From Mediterraneibacter hominis (GTDB lineage Bacteria > Bacillota > Clostridia > Lachnospirales > Lachnospiraceae): a DNA stretch of 64,000 nucleotides. Position 1 is the first letter of the stretch. Every line of letters begins with the position of its first letter. A program made the position numbers and the translations under genes. The stretch lies in NCBI RefSeq assembly GCF_014287475.1, contig NZ_JACOPF010000003.1, positions 186,001 through 250,000 of the forward strand, given 5' to 3'. Below are positions 9,461 to 17,711 of the stretch, piece after piece. Under the pieces are notes generated by a model, which saw only the letters and a program-made list of their open reading frames with translations, did no database searches and had not been told where the DNA came from.

Positions 9461-9767
9461 ATATAAAGTTAACTGACAAAAATGATCCGCGCAAGAGGGA
9501 GTGTATTGCAACGTTCGTCAGGGCTTCGCCGAAATTCCTCGCTTTTGCAACATACTCCCTCCCTCGCTTACACTTTCGCCAGCTTAAGTTTATATTTCCA
9601 AACGGAAGAAATCGGCTTCACACTGCTATGTATTTCCGAGCGGAAGTAAACAAATTTTTCTGGTTGGGAACTCGTGGCAGTGTGAAGTCGCTCTCTTATT
9701 TATAAAATTTAACTAGCAAAGTTGCCTTCCAAACGAGGAAGGTATTTTTGCCAGTTAACTTTATATT
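9460..9767. repeat. Nested palindromic element (MITE-like) between glgB and rpoN
   Basis: A 308-bp stretch fills the gap between the convergent glgB and rpoN genes. Its two ends are 24-bp inverted repeats with one mismatch (9460-9483 and 9744-9767; core AAAGTTAACTG). Inside are further stems: GAGGGAG...TTGCAA at 9495-9511 against 9545-9561 (about 15 of 17), CTTCACACTGC at 9616-9626 against 9677-9687 (perfect), and CCTTCC/GGAAGG at 9726-9740. No reading frame inside looks real. The right arm contains the rpoN stop codon. No target-site duplication is obvious. It may act as a bidirectional terminator, whatever its origin. Confidence 0.75.
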
Positions 9768-11086
9768 ACTCTTCTGTCGAAGCTTCCTTTTATTCCTAGT
9801 TCTTCCCGGTATTTGGCGATAGATCTTCTTGAGACATGGACATTTTGCTCTGCGAGTAATTTTACAAGAGTCTGATCACTGTAGGGCTTCTTTTTATTTT
9901 CTGATTCGATAAATTCTTTAATAAACTGTTTTACCACCATAGGTGTAATGTCTGCGTTATCGTGAGAGGAGACAGATGAAGCGAACAGGTTCTTTAAAAA
10001 GAGACTTCCACCTGTATACTGCAGATATTTACCTTTTACTGCGCGGCTTACAGTGGAGGTATGGATACCCGCGCGGTTGGCGACGTCAGACATGGTCATA
10101 GGAATGAGAGCCGCGTTGTTCTCAAAGAAATCGCGTTGTATATCCAGAATGATTTCTGCAATAGAAAGGATGGTTTGTCGTCGTTGCTCGATACTGTTCA
10201 AAATAAATTGAACGCGGCGCAGCTTTTCTTTGAAATAGGAAATGAGTTCTGTATCAGAAGAGGAACTCATCATTTTGAGGTAATAATCGTTTAATGAGTA
10301 ATTTCCGACCCAGGAATCATTGAGACGTATCGTCCAGTTATCAGCTTCTTTTTCAAAGATGATGTCGGGTATAATATAGCTGTTTGTGCCAGAACTAAAC
10401 CCAGAGAGGGGGCGGGGATTCAAACGTGTAATAATTTCTATGTTTTTCCGCACCTCTGTTGTGGGAATATGCAAGGAACGGGAAATATTACTGATTTTAC
10501 CTTCTGCCATATCATTTAAGTGATAGAGTATCATCTGTGTTAAGACTTCACTGTTTATATCTAGCGCATCTAGCTGATGAAGCAGACTTTCCTGGAGCCC
10601 GGGTGAAAAAATGCCATAAGGCTCCAGCTGCTGTAGTGTATAAAGACACTGTTTTACAAAATCAACAGAGACGCTATTTTTTTCGGCGACCTCTTTAACC
10701 GGCATAGTAAAAAAACCACTGTCATCCAGGCAGCCAATCAGATAAATAAAAAGCTTCCATTCCTGGTGAGAATATAGTTTCATGTCAAGCTGAGATAACA
10801 GATACTCCTCAAGAGTATTTTCTTTTGGGGCTGAAAAATCTCGGCTGCGCCGATCCTCCTCATCTGTAGAGATGTAAGCGCTGCCAGATGGCTCATAATA
10901 AGAGGTTAAAGGTTCAGAATAGCTGTTTTCAGAAGTGTCTCCATTATGTTCCATCATTGGATTCTCAAGATATTCATTTTTTAGGAGCTGATTCAGTTCA
11001 ATGCTGTCCATTGCGAGGATTTCCAGAGACTGTATTTGTGACTGGGACAGCTGCTGACGCTGCTGTAAGGTTAAATCTAGGCTCAT
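9761..11086 (-). CDS. rpoN: RNA polymerase sigma-54 factor
   Basis: A 441-residue sigma-54. The N-terminal region I is Gln/Leu-rich ('LTLQQRQQLSQSQIQSLEIL'), as needed for contact with AAA+ activators. A core-binding and central HTH region follows ('MSDVANRAGIHTSTVSRAV'). The C-terminal RpoN box that reads the -24 element is 'VSRRSIAKYREELGI'. The start at 11086 is placed to give the usual short N terminus; no strong ribosome site is visible there, and an in-frame ATG 54 bp upstream would add residues without family support. No sigma-54 activator gene is in the window, so its targets are elsewhere. Confidence 0.92.
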   Translation of the reverse strand: MSLDLTLQQRQQLSQSQIQSLEILAMDSIELNQLLKNEYLENPMMEHNGDTSENSYSEPLTSYYEPSGSAYISTDEEDRRSRDFSAPKENTLEEYLLSQLDMKLYSHQEWKLFIYLIGCLDDSGFFTMPVKEVAEKNSVSVDFVKQCLYTLQQLEPYGIFSPGLQESLLHQLDALDINSEVLTQMILYHLNDMAEGKISNISRSLHIPTTEVRKNIEIITRLNPRPLSGFSSGTNSYIIPDIIFEKEADNWTIRLNDSWVGNYSLNDYYLKMMSSSSDTELISYFKEKLRRVQFILNSIEQRRQTILSIAEIILDIQRDFFENNAALIPMTMSDVANRAGIHTSTVSRAVKGKYLQYTGGSLFLKNLFASSVSSHDNADITPMVVKQFIKEFIESENKKKPYSDQTLVKLLAEQNVHVSRRSIAKYREELGIKGSFDRRVI

Positions 11087-11234
11087 AGTAAAACACCACT
11101 TTCGTATTTTTATTGTTTTTCTGTGTTGAAATACTTTCATTTAAATTGCTATACCCTAACGGGTATAAATTATCATATCATTTTTGGAATATTTTTAAAA
11201 GGTTCAGATTTTGGAATCTGTATGGAATTAGTAA

Positions 11235-11310
11235 CAGCCCACGCCATTCATAAAACCGCACTTCGTGCCTATTGTGGTTACCGCCACTGTTTTATTCATT
11301 GACGGGCGCT
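11235..11310 (+). repeat. 76-bp dispersed repeat, copy 2
   Basis: Second copy of the 7287-7362 repeat, same strand, most differences being transitions. The two copies bracket the glgB-rpoN segment as direct repeats about 3.9 kb apart. It sits in the 416-bp gap between rpoN and hppA. Confidence 0.7.
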
Positions 11311-11427
11311 TGGTACATCTATATATCAGTCGTCGGATTTTTATGCAAGCGTAAATTCGTCTCCTGCCAGCAGATGGCTGAACTGAAATTAAAATTGTGC
11401 TAAGAATAAAAAAATATTTTAAAAATC

Positions 11428-11456
11428 TACACATTATTGTGCTAAAGTGATACAAT
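11428..11456 (+). promoter_or_regulatory. Possible hppA promoter (extended -10)
   Basis: TGATACAAT at 11448-11456 is an extended -10 match 46 bp before the hppA start. The sequence 17 bp upstream (TACACA) is a poor -35. Nothing else is recognisable between the 76-bp repeat and hppA. Confidence 0.4.
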
Positions 11457-11502
11457 AGACGACAAAGGTTTTTAATAAAGAGAGGAATGGAGGAGAAATT
11501 AA

Positions 11503-13602
11503 ATGGACAATCAATTAGCACTACTGACACTATGCGGTTCCATCATTGCGCTCCTGTTCGCAGGAACCAGAGCACAAAAGGTTCTGCGTTTTCCTGAGGG
11601 AAATGATGTAATGAAGAAAATTTCAGCGTCTATTCATAAAGGGGCGATGGCATATCTGAAACGACAGTATCGTATTTTGATAGCGTTCTTTGCAGGAATG
11701 TTCGTAATTCTTACAGTGATGGCAGCTCTTGGGCTTTTGACATGGTTTGTTCCGTTTGCGTTTATTACAGGGGGATTCTTTTCCGGACTATCTGGCTTCG
11801 TTGGAATGCAGATTGCAACAAGGGCAAACGCAAGGACAGCTGCGGCGTGTCAGAAAGGTTTGAACAAAGGATTAAGAGTGGCTTTTTCAGCAGGTTCAGT
11901 TATGGGATTTACAGTGGTAGGACTGGGACTTCTGGATATATCCATCTGGTATCTTCTGCTCCGCCTTGTATTTGATCTTCCAATCGAAGATATTACAAGT
12001 ACGATGCTGACATTTGGAATGGGCGCTTCCTCAATGGCACTGTTCGCCCGTGTAGGAGGGGGGATTTACACGAAGGCGGCAGATGTTGGAGCTGACCTGG
12101 TAGGGAAAGTAGAAGCTGGAATCCCAGAGGACGATCCGAGAAATCCGGCAGTTATTGCCGACAATGTAGGCGATAATGTAGGGGATGTTGCAGGAATGGG
12201 CGCAGATTTGTATGAATCTTATGTAGGCTCTATTTTGTCTGCATGTGCTCTGGGAGTAATTGCATTTAATAAAATAGAATCTGTAGACCGGGTTAATGCA
12301 GTAGTTATTCCAATGATTCTGGCAGCAGTCGGAGTGCTTGCGTCTATTTTAGGCTCTATGCTGGTTAAAACAGGAGAGAGCACAGATCAGAGTACACTTT
12401 TGAAGGCGCTTAGAAGAGGAACGAATACGAGTGCTGTTATTATAGCAGTTGTGGCGTTCCCGCTTGTATGGTTTATTTTGGGCAAAGATTTTATTGGATT
12501 TTACTTTGCAATTCTTGGGGGACTTCTGGCAGGAGTTCTGATTGGATTTTTTACAGAGTATTTTACATCAGACACATATAAACCAACAAAGAACCTGGCG
12601 TCTAAATCAGAGACAGGCTCCGCGACAATTATCATAGGCGGGTTAAGTCTCGGAATGTTGTCCACAGCGATTCCGATTTTGATTATTGCAATCTGTGTTA
12701 TGGCGGCATATACGCTTTCGGGCGGTTTCATAGAGTCTACAAGAGGGCTTTATGGAATCGCACTTGCGGCGGTTGGTATGCTGTCTACATTAGGAATTAC
12801 ACTTGCCACAGACGCTTATGGACCGATTGCAGACAATGCAGGCGGTATCGCGGAGATGGCAGGGTTAGATCCAGAAGTAAGAAAACGTACAGATGCATTG
12901 GATTCTCTTGGAAATACAACAGCAGCAACAGGAAAGGGATTTGCAATCGGATCGGCAGCATTGACAGCACTGGCACTGATTGCATCATATGTCGAGAAAG
13001 TGCAGGAAGTAGGCGGTGCAGGTGTAGAGCTGGATATGAGTGTAATGAATCCTGCTGTTTTGGTTGGTATCTTTATCGGTGCATGCCTTCCATTTGTATT
13101 TGCGGCTCTTACGATGTCTTCTGTGGGACGTGCGGCACAGAGTATTGTTGTAGAGGTAAGACGTCAGTTCCATGAAATTACAGGACTGATGGAAGGAAAG
13201 GCAGATGCAGATTATGAGACTTGCGTTGACATTTGTACAAAATCCAGTTTAAAAGAAATGATTCTTCCGACAATTCTGGCGATTGTCACCCCTGTAGTAA
13301 CAGGTTTGATTCTTGGATATAATGGTGTGATCGGAATGTTGGCAGGTTCTACATCTACTGGATTTTTAATGGCAGTGTTTATGTCAAATGCCGGCGGCGC
13401 CTGGGACAATGCAAAAAAATACATTGAAGGCGGAGCGCATGGCGGCAAAGGCAGTGAGTGTCATAAAGCGGCTGTTGTGGGAGATACGGTTGGAGATCCG
13501 TTCAAGGATACGTCAGGACCATCTATCAATATCCTGATTAAGCTGTTGTCAATGGTTTCCATTGTATTTGCAGCATTGGTGGTCAACTATCATATCTTTT
13601 AG
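11503..13602 (+). CDS. hppA: Membrane ion-translocating pyrophosphatase
   Basis: A 699-residue membrane pyrophosphatase with about 16 hydrophobic segments. It uses pyrophosphate hydrolysis to pump H+ or Na+. Pyrophosphate/Mg-binding motifs are complete: '[20 protein letters not shown]' and '[17 protein letters not shown]' near residues 185-235, and near the C terminus '[15 protein letters not shown]'. The stretch '[18 protein letters not shown]' has Ala where K+-independent enzymes have Lys, which indicates the K+-dependent class. Whether the pumped ion is Na+ or H+ cannot be settled by eye; Na+ pumps are frequent among anaerobic Firmicutes. GGAGGAG precedes the ATG, and a terminator follows. 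Confidence 0.95.
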   Translation: MDNQLALLTLCGSIIALLFAGTRAQKVLRFPEGNDVMKKISASIHKGAMAYLKRQYRILIAFFAGMFVILTVMAALGLLTWFVPFAFITGGFFSGLSGFVGMQIATRANARTAAACQKGLNKGLRVAFSAGSVMGFTVVGLGLLDISIWYLLLRLVFDLPIEDITSTMLTFGMGASSMALFARVGGGIYTKAADVGADLVGKVEAGIPEDDPRNPAVIADNVGDNVGDVAGMGADLYESYVGSILSACALGVIAFNKIESVDRVNAVVIPMILAAVGVLASILGSMLVKTGESTDQSTLLKALRRGTNTSAVIIAVVAFPLVWFILGKDFIGFYFAILGGLLAGVLIGFFTEYFTSDTYKPTKNLASKSETGSATIIIGGLSLGMLSTAIPILIIAICVMAAYTLSGGFIESTRGLYGIALAAVGMLSTLGITLATDAYGPIADNAGGIAEMAGLDPEVRKRTDALDSLGNTTAATGKGFAIGSAALTALALIASYVEKVQEVGGAGVELDMSVMNPAVLVGIFIGACLPFVFAALTMSSVGRAAQSIVVEVRRQFHEITGLMEGKADADYETCVDICTKSSLKEMILPTILAIVTPVVTGLILGYNGVIGMLAGSTSTGFLMAVFMSNAGGAWDNAKKYIEGGAHGGKGSECHKAAVVGDTVGDPFKDTSGPSINILIKLLSMVSIVFAALVVNYHIF

Positions 13603-13648
13603 TATTAAAATGTGAAAAAGCTTCGTTTTGAAACAGAAATAATAAAAG

Positions 13649-13688
13649 AGAAAGAGTGGTATTTTGTAAAGATCACTCTTTCTTTTTG
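13649..13688 (+). terminator. Rho-independent terminator of hppA
   Basis: AGAAAGAGTG (13649-13658) pairs with CACTCTTTCT (13674-13683) and is followed by a T run. Confidence 0.8.
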
Positions 13689-13705
13689 CATATTTTAGGT
13701 TTTTA

Positions 13706-13771
13706 TATACCTTGTCAAATGAAGCTCATTATCCTGGAGGGAATGTATTGCAGTGTACCATTTAGGGGATA
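13706..13771 (+). repeat. TATACCTT palindromic repeat, diverged copy
   Basis: A 66-bp unit starting TATACCTTGTC and ending TTTAGGGGATA. It aligns over its whole length with the units at 15845-15971 and 56306-56371 but is more diverged, having lost the GGGCGAAGCCC stem. It lies between hppA and the DUF308 gene. Confidence 0.65.
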
Positions 13772-13847
13772 GTATTTTCAGTAATTAATAAAATTATAGG
13801 GAATCTCGGAAATATCTGTTATAATTAAAAGAACGGAGGCAGGTTAA

Positions 13848-14396
13848 ATGAGACAGTATCTTAAAATAAGGAGATCTGCGTTGTGGACGTCTATTGCTTT
13901 TATTATACTTGGAATGATACTGGCAATATATCCAGAGATGAGTGGAATGTTATTTACCAGGGGACTGGCAGTAGTTTCCCTGGTTTATGCAGCAGTACGG
14001 TTTTACAGATGGAGAAAGAAAAGATTGGAAGGGTATCTGGCGATAGGAGACTTTGCCGTAGGTGTTGTGTTTGCTGTGATTGGGTTGATAGGAATATTCA
14101 GCCCTGCGGTAATTCTATCTTTTCTGCCGTTTGTTACAGGTGCAGCTTTGATTCTAGATGGAATTGTAAAAGCACCTGCTGCGATTGAAATGGTGAAAGT
14201 GGGAAATGCTTACCACATTCCAGTTGTAGCAGCAGCTGTTCTGCCGCTTCTGTTCGGTGTATTTTTGACAGCTTTTCCATTTCAGGCCGCTACGGCGCTG
14301 ATTATGGTATTTGGAATTTTTTTGGTGATTGATGGAGTCTGTGATATTATCAGCGTTGCCTATTTCCGGAAATATGAAAAAGAAAATGAAGAGTAA
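13848..14396 (+). CDS. DUF308/HdeD-like membrane protein
   Basis: A 182-residue protein with about six hydrophobic helices in pairs, for example 'LWTSIAFIILGMILAIYP', 'VVFAVIGLIGIF' and 'ALIMVFGIFLVIDGVCDII'. The repeated 'G...F.L..G' helix pairs are the mark of DUF308, the family of the acid-stress membrane protein HdeD. A molecular role is not established in Firmicutes. GGAGG lies before the ATG. The next membrane protein gene starts 30 bp downstream and is probably co-transcribed. Confidence 0.75.
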   Translation: MRQYLKIRRSALWTSIAFIILGMILAIYPEMSGMLFTRGLAVVSLVYAAVRFYRWRKKRLEGYLAIGDFAVGVVFAVIGLIGIFSPAVILSFLPFVTGAALILDGIVKAPAAIEMVKVGNAYHIPVVAAAVLPLLFGVFLTAFPFQAATALIMVFGIFLVIDGVCDIISVAYFRKYEKENEE

Positions 14397-14426
14397 GAGT
14401 GCGGGAAAATAGAGGAGAATTTAGAA

Positions 14427-15335
14427 ATGTATACTTTGTGGCAATGGCTTTTGTTTTTTTATATATACAGCTTTATAGGTTGGATTTGGGAGTCTTGTTA
14501 TGTTTCTGTGCAAAAGCGCAGATGGGTAAACAGAGGCTTCTTAAACGGGCCTTTTCTTCCTATTTATGGATGTGGCGCTCTTGCTGTGCTGATTAGTACA
14601 ATAACAGTCAGAGAGAATGTGTTTCTCATTTTTCTGTTCGGGATGACAGGCGCGACTATTTTGGAGTATTTTACTGGTTGGGGGATGGAAAAGCTTTTTA
14701 AAGTAAAGTATTGGGATTACAGCAGGCAGCCGTTTAATTTGAACGGCCATATTTGTCTTTTGGCATCTCTTGGTTGGGGGCTGTTTGCTGTGATAATGGT
14801 GAGAGGAATCCATATTCCAGTTGAATGGGCTGTGCAGGCACTTCCCGGGACAATTGGCGAGAGCGTGGCATTTGGATTTACGATATACATGAGTGTTGAC
14901 TTTACGCTTTCTTTCAGAGAAGCTATGGATATGAGAGAAATGCTGGAGAAATTACAGGAGAGCAAGGATTATATACGTAGAATGCAGAAACGTCTCGAGG
15001 TGATTTCAGCAGTTGCGTCAGATGAATATCAACAATATCTATTAAGCAGAGAGCAAAAGAAAGCAAACAGGAGAGAACGGTTTGCAGACAATCTTTCGGC
15101 TATGAGAACAGCGAGAAAGAAACTTTTAGAGGAGTTGTGGAATAAAGCAGAAGCTTTGAAAAGCGGAAATGAAAATGTTATAGAACTAAAAGACGGAATC
15201 CGTAGGGAGCTTCTCAAAATGAGTGAAAGAAGGACAAAAGAGTACAAGAAGATCGTGGGACATTTGAGAAGAAATCCAAAGGTGATTTCTAAGAAATACC
15301 AGGAAGTATTGGATGATATTAAAAAATTGCTGTGA
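14427..15335 (+). CDS. CmpB-like putative ABC transporter permease (PF06541 type)
   Basis: A 302-residue protein. The first 165 residues hold about five transmembrane helices and the family hallmarks 'FIGWIWESCYVSVQKRRWVNRGFLNGP', read here in two parts: 'FIGWIWESCYVS' and 'VNRGFLNGPFLPIYGCGAL'. 'GATILEYFTGWGMEKLF' follows. The C-terminal 130 residues are highly charged and helical, probably a coiled coil in the cytoplasm. The family is labelled a putative ABC permease, but no ATPase gene is near and transport has not been shown. GAGG precedes the ATG. Confidence 0.75.
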   Translation: MYTLWQWLLFFYIYSFIGWIWESCYVSVQKRRWVNRGFLNGPFLPIYGCGALAVLISTITVRENVFLIFLFGMTGATILEYFTGWGMEKLFKVKYWDYSRQPFNLNGHICLLASLGWGLFAVIMVRGIHIPVEWAVQALPGTIGESVAFGFTIYMSVDFTLSFREAMDMREMLEKLQESKDYIRRMQKRLEVISAVASDEYQQYLLSREQKKANRRERFADNLSAMRTARKKLLEELWNKAEALKSGNENVIELKDGIRRELLKMSERRTKEYKKIVGHLRRNPKVISKKYQEVLDDIKKLL

Positions 15336-15441
15336 GAAGCATAAAGAACAAATCCGAAAGTGGACTATGCCGTATGTATAAGAAAAAGAGCCGCCGGACG
15401 TATGAAAGGTAAAAATAAAGCTGTATAAAAATAGGAGGAAA

Positions 15442-15470
15442 GCATAATCAAAAATTTCCCAGCATAGATT
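15442..15470 (+). promoter_or_regulatory. Sigma-E-like promoter of spoIIID
   Basis: GCATAAT (15442-15448) fits the B. subtilis sigma-E -35 consensus GHATART. After 14 bp, CATAGATT (15463-15470) resembles the -10 CATACAMT. The predicted start point lies about 20 bp before the spoIIID start. spoIIID is a sigma-E gene in known spore formers, so the context agrees. Confidence 0.65.
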
Positions 15471-15497
15471 GTAAAAAACGAGTATGGGAGATTATCC

Positions 15498-15761
15498 TTG
15501 AAAGAATACATAGAAGAACGGGCAATAGAAATAGCGAATTATATTATTGAAGAAAAGGCGACTGTGAGGCAGACTGCTAAGAAATTTGGAATCTCTAAAT
15601 CTACGGTTCACAAGGATGTCACGGAGAGGCTTCTTTTGATTAATCCGTCACTGGCGCGCGAGGCGCGAAAGGTTCTGGATATGAACAAATCAGAACGTCA
15701 TATCCGCGGAGGGCTTGCAACAAAAGAAAAGTATCTTCACCAACATGAAATTATGATATAA
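15498..15761 (+). CDS. spoIIID: Sporulation transcriptional regulator SpoIIID
   Basis: An 87-residue DNA-binding protein of the mother cell during sporulation. The helix-turn-helix 'TVRQTAKKFGISKSTVHKDV' is followed by the basic recognition region 'RLLLINPSLAREARKVLDMNKSERHIRGG', read as 'LLINPSLAREARKVL' and 'NKSERHIRGGLATKEKY', both typical of SpoIIID. The start is TTG with GGGAG seven bases upstream. SpoIIID switches sigma-E genes on or off before sigma-K takes over. Its presence indicates an endospore former. A terminator hairpin follows. Confidence 0.95.
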   Translation: MKEYIEERAIEIANYIIEEKATVRQTAKKFGISKSTVHKDVTERLLLINPSLAREARKVLDMNKSERHIRGGLATKEKYLHQHEIMI

Positions 15762-15798
15762 TGAATTTGGCAGGGATAATGCATAGCAGAAAAAACAT

Positions 15799-15843
15799 AA
15801 GCTGGCTCCGGGCATGGCAAAAGCGATGCCGGGGCTGGTTTTG
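15799..15843 (+). terminator. Terminator after spoIIID
   Basis: A strong GC-rich hairpin around CCGGGCAT...ATGCCGGGG (loop near 15823) with one bulge and G-U pairs, followed by TTTTGC. Confidence 0.7.
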
Positions 15844-15844
15844 C

Positions 15845-15971
15845 TATACCTTATCGGGCGAAGCCCGCCATCCCGAAGGGAATGAATTACGGTGTGCCCT
15901 TTAGGGTATACCTTATCGGGCGAAGCCCGCCATCCCGGAGGGAATGGATTACGGTGTGCCCTTTAGGGTAT
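15845..15971 (+). repeat. Two tandem TATACCTT palindromic repeats
   Basis: Two nearly identical units at 15845 and 15907 (period 62 bp, the shared TATA joining them). Each unit contains three small hairpins: GGGC-GAA-GCCC, TCCC-GAAG-GGA (TCCCGGAGGGA in the second unit) and GCCC-TTTA-GGGT. The pair lies in the leader of the sensor kinase gene, 40 bp before its start, so it may affect that mRNA. Other units are at 13706 and 56306. Confidence 0.8.
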
Positions 15972-16010
15972 CATATAAAAGTACGAGGAAAAAGTGATAA
16001 GGGACAGTTT

Positions 16011-17711
16011 ATGAAGAAAGAAAAGACTTTAAGGCAACGACTGATACGTGGATTTATTCTGGCAACTTTGATCCCAGTATTGATTTTTGCACTCTTTTCC
16101 CAGATAAATTTCTGGAGGGGAATGAAAGAAAATATGGAGAGGCAGATACAGAGTAATCTGCGGAGTTCAGAACAGTGTCTGAATATGATATTGGACAAGT
16201 ATGATACCCTTCTCCATGATTTGTGTACAGAGAGTGAGACGGTTCGTACAATGGAGCAGATGAATGAAGTAGTTGGAGAGACGGATACAGAAAGAGAACT
16301 CATACAGGAAAAGCTTTGTCATATCTGTACCAGCAATACGGGATTGGCAGGAATCGTTATTCAGACAGAGTATGGAGAACGTGTTTTTTATGATCGGTTA
16401 AATGATTCTTACGACAACAATACATGGATAAAGAAAATAGAGATACCTGAGTTGAAAAGGGGAGAGACCTTTTATGGGACAGGTCTTTCTATTGGTGTGG
16501 AAAAGGAAGCGGTATATTTATTCTGGACTGCTGAAAATATTATGTCCAGTGATGGAAAAGTATTGGGGACAGCCATTTTTTGTATCTATGAAGAAGTAGT
16601 GCGTAATGCGTTGACGGCAGGAATCGATACGGAGAGTTATCTTTTGGACGGAGAAAAAATTGTAAGCGCTTCAGATACTTCTATGATAGGAAAAAGACTG
16701 GAGGATATTAAGTCAAAGACATTCCGGTATACAAAAACGAAGAATGAAATGAGTGGTTTTACAATTTGTAATGTGCAGCCTCTTTCTGTTTATCATCATA
16801 TGGGGGAAAAACAGGTATTGCTTTTGATATTTGTTGCTGTAATAGGGATTGCGGTTATGATTCTTTTGATTTACCGCATGACGCGCCCGTACTTGAAAGC
16901 GGTTGACGAGTGGCTTCTGGTGATGAACCGCGTAGAAAAAGGGGATTTCTCGGTAAAAATCCAAAACGATAAGAAAATGCCGAAAGAAATCCGCAAAATC
17001 GAAAATGGATTCAATGAAATGCTTTCTCATGTAGAAAGCTTAATGGAACAGGTAAAGCAGGCGGTGGTAGAGCAGAAGAACGCGGAGCTGTATGCTCTGG
17101 AAGCGCAGATAGATCCTCATTTTCTTTATAATACACTGGATACAATTAACTGGAAAGCGATAGAAAATGAGCAATACGAGATTAGTGAAATGGTAGGAGC
17201 GCTCGCAGATATATTAAGGTATACTGTTTATAATATGGGAGAGACAACAACAATCCGGCAGGAATTAGGATGGTTGAATGAATACATATTGCTCCAGGAT
17301 GCTAAAAATGGAAAGAAGATAGATGTCAAAATCCAAGTACCTGAAAAATATATGGGATACAAGATTCATAAACTAATTTTGCAGCCATTAGTGGAAAATG
17401 CAATCCGACATGGATTTACAGGTGGGGAGGAAAAGGATATTCTGCTGATTCAAATCAGAGAATCAGAAGAACAGCTTCACATTATGATAGGTAATAATGG
17501 CAAACGAATCCCTCCTGATATATTGGAAAATCTAAATAATGAAAATATAGAGCTGGACGGACATATGGGAATCGGAAATGTAAGAAAAAGGCTGAAATTA
17601 TACTATGGAGAAAAAGCGGTGCTCTATTTTGAAAGCGAGGAATACAGCTATACAAAAGTACATTTGTTTATACCCGGAAAGGAGGAAAAGAGATGCGAAT
17701 CGCAGTCGTAG
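16011..17711 (+). CDS. YesM-type sensor histidine kinase (second pair)
   Basis: A 566-residue kinase. An N-terminal helix ('GFILATLIPVLIFALF'), an extracytoplasmic domain of about 230 residues, a second helix ('VLLLIFVAVIGIAVMILLIY') and a HAMP segment lead to the His_kinase domain with the phospho-His in 'AQIDPHFLYNTLDTINWKA'. The ATPase part has 'QPLVENAIRHGF' and 'IGNNGKRIPPD'; the second motif has Asn-Asn-Gly in place of the usual Asp-Asn-Gly. An upstream in-frame start would translate the two tandem repeats and is rejected. The regulator gene overlaps the 3' end by 19 bp. No sugar genes adjoin, so the target is unknown. Confidence 0.85.
   Translation: MKKEKTLRQRLIRGFILATLIPVLIFALFSQINFWRGMKENMERQIQSNLRSSEQCLNMILDKYDTLLHDLCTESETVRTMEQMNEVVGETDTERELIQEKLCHICTSNTGLAGIVIQTEYGERVFYDRLNDSYDNNTWIKKIEIPELKRGETFYGTGLSIGVEKEAVYLFWTAENIMSSDGKVLGTAIFCIYEEVVRNALTAGIDTESYLLDGEKIVSASDTSMIGKRLEDIKSKTFRYTKTKNEMSGFTICNVQPLSVYHHMGEKQVLLLIFVAVIGIAVMILLIYRMTRPYLKAVDEWLLVMNRVEKGDFSVKIQNDKKMPKEIRKIENGFNEMLSHVESLMEQVKQAVVEQKNAELYALEAQIDPHFLYNTLDTINWKAIENEQYEISEMVGALADILRYTVYNMGETTTIRQELGWLNEYILLQDAKNGKKIDVKIQVPEKYMGYKIHKLILQPLVENAIRHGFTGGEEKDILLIQIRESEEQLHIMIGNNGKRIPPDILENLNNENIELDGHMGIGNVRKRLKLYYGEKAVLYFESEEYSYTKVHLFIPGKEEKRCESQS

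Noticed and set aside
9457..9705. An 82-codon frame inside the nested palindrome
   Set aside because: It is made of inverted repeats, has no ribosome site and no protein-like pattern.
15845..15971. Tandem repeats as a CRISPR array
   Set aside because: Only two units of 62 bp without spacers, and no cas gene in the window.
15882..16010. Long N-terminal extension of the second sensor kinase
   Set aside because: It would translate both palindromic repeats. The ATG at 16011 directly precedes the normal first helix.
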